Shown here one piece after another: positions 23,991 through 35,335 of a DNA stretch of 64,000 nucleotides. The position numbers and the translations under genes were made by a program. The notes beneath the pieces were generated by a model. It was not told the DNA's origin. It saw nothing but the letters and a program-made list of their open reading frames with translations, and made no database searches. Within the stretch, counting starts at the first letter, position 1. Each line of letters begins with the position of its first letter. The DNA lies in NCBI RefSeq assembly GCF_903995435.1, contig NC_067161.1, forward strand, positions 11,887,376-11,951,375, in the 5' to 3' direction. Origin of the DNA: Acomys russatus. Taxonomy: Eukaryota; Chordata; Mammalia; Rodentia; Muridae.

Positions 23991-25258
23991 AATCACTTCG
24001 AGCCAGGTATAGCCTGTGGCATTAGAGCAGGCATCGCCTTCTGGGTGGCAGTGGAGTCCCTGAGCCAGGATTGGGTTAGTGTGGTCACCGGGGAGAAGCG
24101 AGCTTGGGAAAGAAGGATTCGGGGAAGGGGCTGCCCAGGGCATTGGGGAGCCTGAGGACCTGAGAGGAGAGGGGACATTCCGGTAATCTCTGTCCTCAAG
24201 GAGGGCAGGCCTTGAATTTCAATGCAGATCTGTCGCGGGGGACGGTGAGGGGGATTCTCTGGCCCGGGTGTTTGGGGTAGTGCCACCCGCATGGTTTCAA
24301 AGTGGTCGGGACTTTGGAGCACAACAATGGGATGTGTGGTCCAAGGTCCGCGTTGGAGTTTGCTCTGGCCGTGTTTCTTCTCGAACTCACTTGGGTGAGC
24401 GGGCAAGCTCTGCACTTTCCGTTTAGTCCCGAACGGGCCGGCCCAGGAGTCTCTCCGCCCTCTGGGTTGGGGTGTCAGTGGGCTCTTGCCAGTGTAGAAG
24501 AAGTTTGACCAGAACACCTTGAGTACAGTATAGCCCCGGGCTGTGAGAAACCTGCTGAATGGCCTTCTTGCTGGGTTCTGCTGATATTGGACTAATTTGG
24601 TAAAAAAACAAAAACAAACAAACAAAAAAAACTATGGTACTGGCATCTCTAGGGCGGCTTGTGTTGGATGTCAGTCCACCTAGAGGGCTGGGCTGTGACA
24701 CTGTGCATCTATGTAAGCTACCTGTGATACGGGTTGCCAGGCAGAGGCCTCCCCCAATCTGTCGTGGCTGTAGCACTCCGGTTCCCTTCAGGCTGCCCTG
24801 GCAAGCTAGGCACTCCACTCGGTGTTGCTTCCTCTCCGGTTCCTGACACAGGCTGTACAGTTCGTACTCCAGCGTGTGTGCCCGCAAGTGGTGGGTGATG
24901 GATGGATGACTCAGTACTCTGCAGGTTCCCATTTTTAAGTCTTTCAAACAGTTATGTAATTCAGTTTTGCAACCATACCCACCCCTTCCACTCACGTAAT
25001 CTTTTGGGGACAAGTTGAAACTTTTCTTCCCAGCTGTTGTTTTTCCGAGGGTTCCCTACTTGGCTTGGAAGACTGTCCCCTAGGGCCAGCCTGTTCCTGC
25101 TCAGGGAGCAGGCCCATGGCTGGTATCCAGTTGAAGACCCATGACCAGCCAAGATGCCCACTTGGGAGAGGTGACCAAATGGTTACACTGGCAGGGTTAG
25201 GGGCTGTGCTGTGTGAATCTTGTCTCAAAAACAAACAAACCTTGTTAGTTGTGGTTTC

Positions 25259-25289
<31 letters not shown>

Positions 25290-26291
25290 ATTTATTTATT
25301 ATGTATACAGCACTCTGCCTGCACACCAGAAGAGAGCACCAGATCTCTTTACAGATGGTTGTGAGCCACCATGTGGTTGCTGGGATTTGAACTCATGACC
25401 TTTGGAAGAGCAGTCAGTGCTCTTAACCTCTGAGCCATCTCTCCAGCCCCTAGTTGTGGTTTCTGTTGCTTCAACGAAACACCAGGACCAAAAAGCAAGT
25501 CGGGTAAGAAAGAGTGTGAACAGCTCTTAGTTCACACTCTATCACTGAGGGAAGTCAGGACAGGAACTCAAGTGAGGAAGGAACCTGCAGGCAGGAGCTG
25601 ATGCAGAAGCCGTGAAGTTGTGCTGCTTACTGGCTTGCTCCTCACGGCTTGCGCAGCCTGCCTTCTCAGAGAACCATCAGCTCAGGGCTAGCACCACCCA
25701 CAATAGGCTGGGCCTCTTCCATTGATCACTAACTGAGAAAATACCTTACAGATGGATCTCATGTACGAATTTCTTCAACGGAGACTCCTTCCTCTCTGAT
25801 GACTTTAGCTTGTCAAGTTGACATACAAAACCAGCCAGTACAGAAATAAATTTTAAAAAAAATCTAGGCAGGTCCTCAGCTACATTCTCTCTTCCTGGGG
25901 AACACTACTTTGTTTTAAGTTGACAAAAACTCATTGGCACAAAATCTTTTCTCAAAATAAAGAAAAACATAAAACAAAGCAAAAAACTCAAAGGGGAGCC
26001 GGGCGTGGTGGCGCACACCTTTAATCCCAGCACTTGGGAGGCAGAGGCAGGAGGATCGATGTGAGTAAAAGGCCAGCCTGGTCTACAAAGTGAGTCCAGG
26101 ATAGCCATGGCTACACAGAGAAACCCTGTCTTGAAAAACCCAAACCAGCCGGGCGTGGTGGCACACACCTTTAATCCCAGCACTCGGGAGGCAGAGGCAG
26201 GCGGATCGCTGTGAGTTCGAGGCTAGCCTGGTCTACAAAGTGAGTCCAGGATGGCCAAGGATACACAGAGAAACCCTGTCTCGAAAAACCA

Positions 26292-26324
<33 letters not shown>

Positions 26325-28118
26325 GAAAAAGAAAAACCAAAACCAAAAAACCTCAAAGGGGCTGGAAATGGCTCAGTGTTGAGAGCAAGCTTTCCCAGAG
26401 GATTTGGTTTCATTCTCAGCACCCACATGACAGTTCACTCTGGTCTCAGGGAATCTGACTCCTCCTTCTGGTCTCTTCTGGCTTCTGTGGACACTACATA
26501 CATGCAGTACACAGATATACATGCAGGCAAAACGCCCATACACACAAAAACAAGTCTTTTAAAAAACATCCAAAACTATGGGCCTGGAGAGATGGCTCAG
26601 TGGTTAAGAGCACTGACTGCTCTTTCAGAGGTGCTGAGTTCAATTCCCAGCAATCACATGGTGGCTCACAACCACCTATAACGTGATCTATTGCCTTCTT
26701 CTGGTGTGCAGGTGTACATGCAGGCAGAACACTGTATATGTAATAAATAAATAAATCTTTTAAAATTCCAAAACTAAATTGTTAAATTATGCTAAAATGT
26801 GAACCATTTCATATCACAGAGCCACTGAGAGCAGCTGAAATGAGCCCAAAGGGTGACTTCTGATCTCCTGTAACTCAGCCAGACATTGCTGGGTGCTGGC
26901 TCTCCCAGAGCCAACCAGTGCGCTATGAGCAGGCAATACATGGCCTGGTGTGTGGTTACCTCCACAGTGGGCTCACGGCTCATATTGTCATTTCCTGGGT
27001 CCCATGTCAAGGAAAGCTTGTACTAGAGACAGGTGGAGTGGATCAGTGTCTCTGCTTTTGCTCTTCCTCTGCTACAGGTATCTACGTGTGTGCCAAGTGT
27101 GGCTACGAGCTCTTTTCTAGTCGCTCAAAGTATGCACACTCTTCCCCGTGGCCAGCATTCACTGAGACCCTCCATGCAGACAGCGTGACCAAGTGCCCTG
27201 AGAAGAACAGACCTGAAGCTTTAAAGGTGGGTGTGATAGCCCTAGTGAGTGCTGGGCCAGGTGGGTGAGATAGCCCTGGTGAGTGCCGGGCCAGGTGGGT
27301 GTGATAGCCCTGGTGAGTGCTGGGCCAGGTGGGTGAGGTAGCCCTGGTGAGTGCTGGGCCAGGTGGGTGAGGTAGCCCTGGTGAGTGCCGGGCCAGGGAG
27401 AGTCTTGGAACTAGTCATACCTTTCTTCCTTTGCTCCTTCATGAGGTTATTCTGGGTCTCCATCTTCAGCAGGGGCACTGGCACCCCAAGATTTGTTGTT
27501 GTTGTTTTTGAGACAGGGTTTCTCTGTGTAGCCCTGGCTGCTCTGGCATCAACTCTGTAGAGCGGGCTGGTTTAGAGATCCTACCTGCCTCTGCGTCCAG
27601 AGTACTGGGATTTAAAAAAGGCTTGAGTTATCTGCCTTGGGAGAGGCAGGTGGATTGCTGTGAGTTCAAGGCCAGCCTGGACAGCCAAGGCTACACAGAG
27701 AAACCCTGTCTTGAAAAACCAAACCAAACCAAACCAAAACAAAAGGCTTGGGTGATCACACCCAGCAGCACCCCAAGATTTTTTTTAAAGATTTATTTTT
27801 ATTATTTACACAGTATTCTGCCCAAATGTGTGCCTGCACACCAGAAGAGGGCAGCAGATCTCATTATAGATGGTTGTGAGCCACCATGTGGCTGCCAGGA
27901 ATTGAACTCAGGTCCTTTGGAAGAACGAGCAGTGCTCTTAACCTCTGAGCCATCTCTCCAACCCACATGCTGTGATTTTGAGAGCGCTTCTATCCTGAGA
28001 GAACACGAGCACTGGAACAGCTTCCCTGCACAGGCCCCACCCCTCAGCCCTATAGTTAGCTTAGGAAATGGACAGCGGTGGAAACACCATCTGTCTGCAG
28101 GAGGCAGGAGACTGACTC

Positions 28119-28172
<54 letters not shown>

Positions 28173-28874
28173 GTTTTTCCCAGGTGTCCTGCGGGAAGTG
28201 TGGCAATGGGCTGGGCCACGAGTTCCTGAATGATGGCCCCAAGCGGGGACAGTCCCGATTCTGAATATTTAGCAGCTCACTGAAGTTCATCCCTAAAGGT
28301 GAGCACTGTTGGCAGCAGGGGGCAGCCTGTTGTAGCTGAGGCAGGTGCAGCAGGGAGACGGGCTATGGATGCTTATCTATTGCCTATGGCACCTGAAAAG
28401 CTGGCCAAAGGACAGGGCCAGGGGGCAAACGTTCAGGGGGCCTCGTATGAGGACATCTCGGGAGGGCTTGGCCTTTCCATGTGGCTGGAGTGCTGTGTTG
28501 GAGCTATCTCTTTTGTATGTTTGTTTGGTTTTCTTGGAGACAGGTTTCTCTGTGTAGCCTTGGCTGTCCTGGACTTGCTTTGTAGACCAGGTTGGCCTCG
28601 AACTCACAGAGATCCACCTGCCTCTGCCTCCCATAGTGCTGGGATTAAAGGCGTGTGCCACCACGCCCACTTCCTCTGAGCCATCTCTACAGCCCTGCCA
28701 TACAGCCCTTGCTAATCACTCCTCCTCGGCCTATTGTGTCAGCCTCTGGAATGCTGGACTTCCATGTGTGAACATTACACCCAGCTGAAGTAAGACTTAA
28801 CAATGACGTGGGGTTTTTTTCTCTCTCCCTTCTCTTTTCCAGGCAAAGAAGGCCCTGCCTCCCAGGGGCACTAG
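23952..28874 (+). CDS. MSRB1: Methionine-R-sulfoxide reductase B1 (selenoprotein R/X)
   Basis: Four coding exons: 23952-24006, 27078-27226, 28184-28298 and 28843-28874 (TAG at 28872-28874). They total 351 nt for 116 aa, counting the in-frame TGA at 28262-28264 as selenocysteine. Start MSFCSFFGGEVFQNHFEPG is typical. Zinc is held by two CxxC pairs, C23/C26 and C71/C74. The catalytic Sec is residue 95 in RGQSRF-U-IFSSS, as in other mammals. The enzyme reduces methionine-R-sulfoxide in cytosol and nucleus, including on actin. A good SECIS structure lies in the 3' UTR at 29309-29374. The TAG stop is followed at once by a strong donor (GTGAGC), so the SECIS is probably on a separate last exon. A 5 x 34 bp minisatellite begins at the exon 2 donor and a GT microsatellite ends just before exon 3. 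A naive translation stops at 94 aa; that is not a real truncation. Confidence 0.97.
24007..25250. other. Unique part of MSRB1 intron 1
   Basis: Repeat-poor first 1.2 kb of the intron. It has a CpG-rich start, part of the promoter island. No other gene recognised. Confidence 0.55.
25251..25848. repeat. B2 inserted at the edge of a rodent interspersed repeat
   Basis: Antisense B2 25260-25448 is flanked by TAGTTGTGGTTTCT on both sides. 25455-25848 is a rodent repeat (AACACCAGGACCAAAAAGCA to CTTGTCAAGTTGACATA), probably RMER1-like; I am unsure of its class. Further copies are at 9705-9812 and 52665-53430. Confidence 0.7.
25998..26762 (+). repeat. B1, B1, B3 and B2 in MSRB1 intron 1
   Basis: Sense B1 25998-26140 and 26147-26310 with A-rich tail to 26345; B3-like 26357-26570; B2 26581-26762. 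Confidence 0.87.
27227..27396 (+). repeat. 34 bp minisatellite x5 starting at the MSRB1 intron 2 donor
   Basis: Five units of exactly 34 bp (27227-27260, 27261-27294, 27295-27328, 27329-27362, 27363-27396) differ at only a few positions. Each starts GTGGGTG, which at unit 1 is the real exon 2 splice donor. Each also holds an internal GTGAGTGC. The units end GGGCCAG, so each later unit start reads CAG/GTGGGT, a donor-like site. Confidence 0.95.
27487..27964. repeat. B1 (-), B1 (+), B2 (-) in MSRB1 intron 2
   Basis: Degenerate antisense B1 27487-27612, sense B1 27620-27745 and antisense B2 27777-27964. Confidence 0.85.
28121..28171 (+). repeat. (GT)n microsatellite next to MSRB1 exon 3 acceptor
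   Basis: About 25 uninterrupted GT units. Only the short tract TTGTTTTTCCCAG separates it from exon 3 at 28184, so it lies in the branch-point/polypyrimidine region of intron 2. Confidence 0.95.
28520..28697 (-). repeat. B1 and B2 remnant in MSRB1 intron 3
   Basis: Antisense B1 28520-28672 directly joined to the last 22 bases of an antisense B2 (GAGCCATCTCTACAGCCC). Confidence 0.85.
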
Positions 28875-29262
28875 GTGAGCCCTGATATGCCAGGATATGC
28901 ATGCCCACTTTTTGGCAGCCCCACGTTGGTTTCAAAACCCCTTAGGCATTCAGACTTGGGGGCTGGGAGGTGGTTGAAGTGCCAGGAAGGCTCTGAATGC
29001 CTTGTCTCTAAATGGAATCACCTTAGATGAAGCACTTTTTGGAAAGTCTCCACTGTTCCACCATGGTGGCCCTGGGGATGGGGCTAAGACATTGGCTGTT
29101 TTGAGCCTGTAGGAGACTCTGGGTTTAGGTCATAAGCCTCCTCTTCCCCCTCATCCTGCCACCCACCTCCTTGGCTGTCTGCATTCACCCTGTGGGGCTT
29201 GACACTGGGGCTGGGTCCTGGTCCTCACTAAAGCTTGTGCCTGTCTCCTCCGGGCTGTGCAG
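28875..29262 (+). other. Putative 3' UTR intron of MSRB1
   Basis: The stop codon TAG is followed directly by GTGAGC, a strong donor. A plausible acceptor, CTGTGCAG, ends at 29262, and the downstream exon would carry the SECIS and the poly(A) signal. Read-through of this segment as exon cannot be excluded from sequence alone. Confidence 0.55.
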
Positions 29263-29308
29263 GAGATGGAAATGTGAATGGACTGCCCTGGCCAACTGCT
29301 CCAGCCTT

Positions 29309-29374
29309 GGTCACCGCATGATCTGCTCTGGCTAAACGCTTCTCTGCCAGCCAGGGTGGTGATGATCTGTGACC
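29309..29374 (+). promoter_or_regulatory. SECIS element of MSRB1
   Basis: The region folds as a SECIS. The lower helix is GGTCAC (29309-29314) with GTGACC (29369-29374). The quartet strands are ATGA (29318-29321) and TGAT (29360-29363). An 11 bp upper helix joins CTGCTCTGGCT to AGCCAGGGTGG with G-U pairs allowed. The apical loop starts AAA (29334-29336). These are the conserved parts bound by SBP2 to recode UGA as Sec. It lies about 435 nt downstream of the stop codon in genomic distance, or much closer if the 3' UTR intron is removed. Confidence 0.92.
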
Positions 29375-29688
29375 TCCGGGGAGGAGCACAGGCCGATGCC
29401 GCGGACTCTTGGACCCTTGTCTTCTGGCTGAGAAAACAGCTCTGTTTCACAATCTGTGGATTCAGCTTGCCTCACTCTGGCTTGGGAAAGTGACTGTTGC
29501 CTCATTACCTGAGGCAACTGGGGCCCAGTTCTCACCTCTCCCTCCACTTCATACAGCATGGGAGTCCCTCCCAGATAAAGCCACTGTACCTTACTGTGCG
29601 TGCTTGGGAGCACTTGACATCTGGAAGAGTGGGGGATGCGGACACTCACCCCACTTTGATTCCTTTTTCGAGTGATCAAACGGAAATC

Positions 29689-29694
29689 AATAAA
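29689..29694 (+). terminator. MSRB1 polyadenylation signal
   Basis: AATAAA about 315 bases after the SECIS; cleavage is expected near 29710-29715. Confidence 0.85.
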
Positions 29695-29719
29695 CATGAA
29701 GACTGGGTGTGTTGCCACC

Positions 29720-30767
29720 TTTATTTACTTTTACTGCAGTGCTAGGAATTGAACTAGGAGGGCTACAAGGGCCACCAGGCCTGACTCCATCTTAATGATG
29801 TTTTCACAATACCTACCACCTGCCAGAGCCCCAGGGAGAGGTGGGCCTGCCTCAGCTGTCTCAGAGTCAGGAGGAGGAGTCCTCAGTCCCTGGGAAGGGG
29901 TTTGAAGGTCTTGAAGCTTGGAGGAGCCAGGTGTGTGTGTGTGTGTGTGTGTGAAGTGGGCGGGGGTATGGGGGATAGGGGTTTAAAACATTTGCCTGGA
30001 GGTGGACTTGTGAATTCTGTGAATTGGCAGCACACCAGTTTGGCCCACTGTTGAGATGCCCCCAGGAATGAGGTGGACCCTCTCTCTGTCTGCTGACCAA
30101 CTGGGGCTCGTCATTGTGCGTGACCTCCTCAGTGGTCCCAGTCTTGATGTTGAGGGGAGACTCAGAATCCTGCTCTGGGACTTATATATTGAAAAGTAAG
30201 TGGACCCAGGCTGCAGGACCTCTGGAGCCCTCTTCAACCTCCAGCAAACTGACTAGTGCCTGGGGCTCCTCTCCTGGGCACTGGGCAGGTGTTAAGCACT
30301 GTTCAAAATCTATTTTGTTGTTGTTGTTTTTAATCACTACTAGTGTTAACAGTGAGTCCTTATTCTAACTACACCTGATGTTCATGTGTCCTGTAATTGT
30401 CCTAAGTGGGTCCCCAAATGGAAGCTGCTAGACTCTCCCTTGCTACCCTGGCTGCCTTGAGCAAAAGGACTGCCTGACAAATAGCCAGCCAGACTACCCT
30501 TACACCAGGCTGCCTTGAACATTCCATGGATTCCTGGAACAAACTACACAATGCTTAAAGTTGATTGCTCTGGGCTCCAGAAGGCACAGCTTCAGCTAAG
30601 GCTGTGGGAACCAGTTTATACCAGACTTTTTGCTACCACAAACCTCTGAATTCTAGATCCTGCAGCCATCTCTACCTGGGCCAGAGAAGGAGCACTTCTT
30701 TTGGTGACCTAGCAGAAGGACTGTGCTGATGGATGTTGCAAACAAAGAAACAACAAAACGGAGCTGG
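29720..30767. other. Unique intergenic region after MSRB1
   Basis: Only a short (GT)n at 29933-29952 stands out. No gene recognised. Confidence 0.5.
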
Positions 30768-31690
30768 AGCTGGAGAGATGGCTCAGTGGTTAAGAGCACT
30801 GGCTGATCTCCCAGAGGACCCAGGTTCAATTCCCAGTACCCACATGGCAGCTCACAACTGTCTATAATTCCAGTTCCAGAGCACCTGGCACTGTCACACA
30901 GGCATAAATGCAGACAAAACATCAATGCACATAAAAAAAGAAAAATCTTAAAAAAAAAAAAAGAACAACAAACAAACCAACCCCAAGCCAGGCTATAGCC
31001 AGGCAGTGGTGGCTGAAGGATAGAAGGCTGTAAAGAGCTAGACATGAGAAATGGAAGGAGGAGCTGCAGAAAGCTATGCCTTGGGCCAAAGTTTTTAAGA
31101 CACTCCAGGCCTAGGAGCTATTAACTCTGGCCACTGTCAAAGTGGGAGGAGTCTTGGCCCGGTAGGCGTGCCCAGAAGCTGGAAGACTAAGGAATCGCAA
31201 GTTTCCGAGGTCTAACCAAGAGATAACACTAGAGGGCGCCACGAGTCCACACAGCTCAGCCTCGACGAGCTAGCTGATCTCTCCTATTTTTTGGATGCAA
31301 GGCCTGTTGCTTCTGTTGTTGACAGTCACCTTCCAGTCCTTAGGGACATCAATGGGGGATAGTTATATAGACCCCACAGAAGCACTACATGGTTAGAAGT
31401 TGAACTGAGGCTGGGCGGTGGTGGTGCACGCCTTTAATCCTAGCACTAGGGAGGCAGAGGCAGGTGGATCGCTGTGAGTTCGGGGCCAGCCTGGTCTACA
31501 AAGTGAGTCCAAGGCTACACAGAGAAACCCTGTCTCAAACCCTCCCAGCCCCCCAAAAAAGAAGTTGAACAGAGCTGGATGTGGTGGCACAGGCCTTTAA
31601 TCATCGCACTCCAGATCTCTGAGTTCAAGGCCTGCCTGAACTATAAAAGGACATTTCAGACCAGCCAGACCTTGTCTCAAAAATAAGTAA
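30768..31690 (+). repeat. B2/B3 and two B1 SINEs
   Basis: Sense B2/B3 30768-30972; sense B1 31407-31556; degenerate sense B1 31572-31690. 30975-31400 is unique. Confidence 0.82.
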
Positions 31691-32786
31691 ATGACAGCAA
31701 CAAAACCAAGATGAACTGCAAGAAGCAGTACAGTTCCTAGTTACAGATCGTGGCGACCTGGCTCCAGGCTCTGATGAAGTAGGGACAGCAGCCAATGGCT
31801 ACCAAGAAGGTGCCAGGGAAGACGGTGGGGGTTCCTGGGGGGGCGGTGCCTGGAGCTGCATTTCATGGCAGGGTTTGGACGTCCCTGACAAGTCTTACAG
31901 TGGCAGGCAGGCTCTGTACTGACCTGGGGTGGTGCTCCTGACTCTACAGGGGACTTCTGCTTGTCTCCTTTCCTGACTTCATCTGCCCCATAACCTGTCT
32001 TTGTTGCAGTGCAGTACAGTGTCCCCCAGGCACCAGGATTGAGACTCCAGTCTCTGGCTAGTGGGATCTTTGGTCCAGGGGATATAGAACATGAGGGACT
32101 CAGGTTGTCTGTGCTAGAGGCAGGTGCTTGTCACTGCTGTCATCTTCTGTCCTAGAAGCCAAGTAGGGGCTGGGAACTCTTTTAACACAGTAGGAAAGGG
32201 AGGTTCAGGGGGTTGGATTCCTGTCAAGGTCACCTAAGGGGGCTGCCCTTGCCCCCAGAGTGGGCTCTTGCCTGGCTTCCTTTCCCATCAGGGTGAACTC
32301 AACAGAACTCTCTGGAGCTGTGTGGATGGAGTAGGTCTCTCTTAAGGGCCCCATCCCCAGGATGAAGCCATATCCGGCCTCCAAAGTGGAAAAACCCCAC
32401 ACAAATCAAGGACATCTGGGCCCACCCTCTTGGCCACAGCCCCTCCCCATCAGTCCCCGCCCAGGCTTGGGCTCTGCAGGCTGCAGGGGTGGGTCTGGTG
32501 GTTGAAGGGTGTAGTTTTAAGGGAGGAGGTCTTAGGGCTCTCACGTGTTTAATGCCCCCAGCAGTCCCCCGTGGAGGGAGGGAGGCACTAAGCAATGGTA
32601 TTAATGAAATGTTATTAATCTTCCAGCGAGGGGCAGCCCTATGCATGCCTGCCCTGCTGCTGTGGAGGCCTAGGCTGTGGATATGTACCCACCGTGAAGT
32701 GGGGACGGGCTGCAAAAGAGGCAGAAAAGTTAGATGCAGCAGATGCAGACAGATCCACACAGTCACATTAAAATATTCATGTATGG
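31690..32786. other. Repeat-poor intergenic block between MSRB1 and HS3ST6
   Basis: No SINE over 1.1 kb. It includes an AT-rich pair of ATTAAT motifs at 32600-32620 and a CACGTG at about 32542. It could be regulatory; no coding potential of family type was recognised. Confidence 0.4.
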
Positions 32787-33093
32787 GGCTGGAGAGATGG
32801 CTCAGCGGCTAAGAGCACTGACTGTTCTTCCAGAGGTCATGAGTTCAATTCCCAGCAACCACATGGTGGCTCACAACTATCTATAATGTGATCTGATACC
32901 CTTCTCTGGCCTGCAGATGTACATGCAGGCAGAGCTCTGTATATATAATAATAAATAATAAATCTTTTTAAAAAAGCATTTATGTACGTCCGCTGTGCTT
33001 AGGTGTGGAATCCAGACTAAGTGTGTTCCTGCCTTTTTGCTTTTTGAGACTGATTGTGAGGTCAAGATAAATTGTGTGTGTGTGTGTGTGTGT

Positions 33094-33128
<35 letters not shown>
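32787..33128 (+). repeat. B2 SINE and (GT)n
   Basis: Sense B2 32787-32975, then a GT microsatellite 33075-33128 with one GA interruption. Confidence 0.9.
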
Positions 33129-33132
<4 letters not shown>

Positions 33133-33322
33133 TTACCTACAAAAGCAGGATGGAGTGTAGCTCAGCCATAGAACACAGAAAACATGGGTAAAGCCCTTGG
33201 TTCTATTCCTAACACTGAAAAACAAACCACATACAAAGGACTGGTTAGTCTCTGATGAGGGGGCACATAGGCAGAGCTCGGTGGTCAGTATGTCCATCTG
33301 TCCACGCCTGCTCTGGTCAACT

Positions 33323-33479
33323 TTCTTTTTTTTCTTTTTTTCGAGACAGGGTTTCTCTGTGTAACCTTGGCTGTCCTGGACTCACTTTGTAGACCAGGCT
33401 GGCCTCGAACTCACAGCGATCCACCTGCCTCTGCCTCCCAAGTGCTGGGATTAAAGGCGTGCGCCACCACGCCCGGCTC
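33323..33479 (-). repeat. B1 SINE with target-site duplication
   Basis: Antisense B1 with CTCTGGTCAACTTTCTT before and after the insert. Confidence 0.92.
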
Positions 33480-33675
33480 TGGTCAACTTTCTTCTGCAGG
33501 GGCATGTCTAAGGTTCTGCATCCTGAGCCTCTCCTTTCCATCCACTCCACCCATGCTGGCTAGCCCAAGTCTCAGAGGCTACTTACCTGGCTGCCTTGCC
33601 TTGGCACATTCAGTGAAATGTGGGCTCCCTCTAGCTTGGGCTATATAGGATCTCTGCCAACCCTGTTTCTTGAGC

Positions 33676-34141
33676 CTTTATTTTATTTTGTTTTTTATTT
33701 TTTGAGATATGGTCTCGTGTAATCCAGGATAGCCTCAAATCTACTACGCAACTGACGATGACCTTGGACTCGATCCTTCAGCTTTTACTGCTATTTTATT
33801 TATACAAGCATGCACCACTATGTGTCATTTATGACTTATGTGGTACTAGGAATAGAACCCAAGGCTTTGGGCACACTAGGCAAGCACTTAACCAACTTAG
33901 CTACGTACCCAGCCCTTCCCTCTTTGTTTCCTTGAGGCAGGCCTAGGGCTTTTTTTTTTTTTTTTTTTTTAAAGATTTAGTTATTTATTATTGTTTTGCA
34001 TGCATGTACACCTGCACACCAGAAGAGGACACCAGATCTCATTATAGATGTTTGTGAGCCACCACGTGGTTGTTGGGAACTGAACCCAGGACCTTTGGAA
34101 GAGCAGTCAGTGCCCTTAACCTCTGAGCCATCTCTCCAGCT
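33676..34141 (-). repeat. B4-like element and B2
   Basis: 33676-33916 looks like an antisense B1-ID composite (B4 type, ending AGCTACGTACCCAGCC). Antisense B2 33950-34141. Confidence 0.75.
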
Positions 34142-34264
34142 GAGGCCTAGGACTCTTGATCCTGCTATATCTGCCTCCTAAGTGCAGAGATTATGTGTGA
34201 GACCTCAGGAGCTTCATGTTTATTTCCAAGTAGAAGGGCAGAACCAGATAGTAGGGAGCAAGTG

Positions 34265-34375
34265 ACCTTCCCAGGGGTTCATGGCTCAGAGATGGGGTTC
34301 TACTGTCCCTAGGTCACACAGGAAGAAGCTAGCAGTCAGTGTCTAGGCCTGGGCCCTGCCATTAAAGTGAGCCAA
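34265..34375 (-). repeat. MIR-like fragment
   Basis: Contains the antisense MIR core style CTAGGTCACACAGGAAG. Old and diverged. Confidence 0.45.
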
Positions 34376-34489
34376 GAGCCAGGTGGAGGATAGCCTGGAC
34401 ATCCCAAGGGAGGGAGGTGGGTAACCCTACTTTTGAGAAACACAGAGGATATTTCTGGAATCAAATTTTACCTTCAAAGAGACAATTCT

Positions 34490-35335
34490 AGGCTGGCAAG
34501 ATGTCTCAGTGGGTAAAAGGTGCTTGCTATGCAAGCCTAACAACTCTGAGTTCAGTCCCTGGGCCCCATACAAAAGCTGAAGGAGAGAAATGATGTGTTG
34601 GCTCTACCATGGCACCTGTATCCACACAACACATCATATATACAAATAATAAACTTTTCCCTTTCTTTTTTTTTAAATATTTATTTTTATTTTATGTACA
34701 TTAATGTTTTGACTGCATGTACATCTGTGTGAGGGTGTCAGATCCCCTGAAACAGGAGTTATAGACAGTTGTGAGCTGCCATGCAGGTGCTGGGAATTGA
34801 ACTCGGGTCCTCTGAAAGATCAGTCAGTGCTCTTAACCGCTGAGCCATCTCTCCAGCCCCAAACTTTTCCCTTTCTATCTTTCTTTCCTTCCTTCCGTTC
34901 CTCCTCCTCTTTTGTTTTCTTTGAGACAGGGTTTCTCTGTGAAACCCTAGCTGTCCTGGAACTCTGTAGACCAGATTGGCCTTGAACTCAGAGATCCACC
35001 TGCCTCTGCTTCCCAAGTGCTGGGACTAAAGGCATGAGCCACCACCTCCTGTGACATACATAAAGTTCTTCAAAAAGAGGTTCTTTGGGGCTAGAGAGAT
35101 GGCTTGTTGGCTAAGAGTATATAATTGTCTTTGCGGAGGATTTGAATTCAGGTCCTAACACCCATGTCAGCTAGCTCACAACAGCCTTTAACTTCAGTTC
35201 CAGAGGAACGCAATGCCTCTGGCCTTCTTGGGCACTGACACTCACATTTGTATACCCACATGCAGGTCCACACACATACACATAATTAAAATGGTAAATC
35301 TTTAGAAAGAAAGAAAGAAAGAAGCAAATAAGAGG
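34490..35335. repeat. B3 (+) split by B3 (-), B1 (-), B3 (+)
   Basis: Sense B3 34490-34660; antisense B3 34668-34859, flanked by AAACTTTTCCCTTTCT on both sides; antisense B1 34908-35052; sense B3 35082-35290 with GAAA tail. Confidence 0.82.

Noticed and set aside
27227..27396. CRISPR-like regular repeat spacing
   Set aside because: Units are head-to-tail with no unique spacers, in a mammalian intron; it is a minisatellite.
28184..28264. MSRB1 appears to end early at TGA after residue 94
   Set aside because: The TGA matches the conserved Sec95 codon, the frame continues through exon 4 and a SECIS is present, so this is recoding and not a pseudogene.
29361..29402. Alternative SECIS core using ATGA at 29361 and CGATG near 29393
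   Set aside because: Lacks the apical AA and a long upper helix; the structure at 29309-29374 satisfies all SECIS features.
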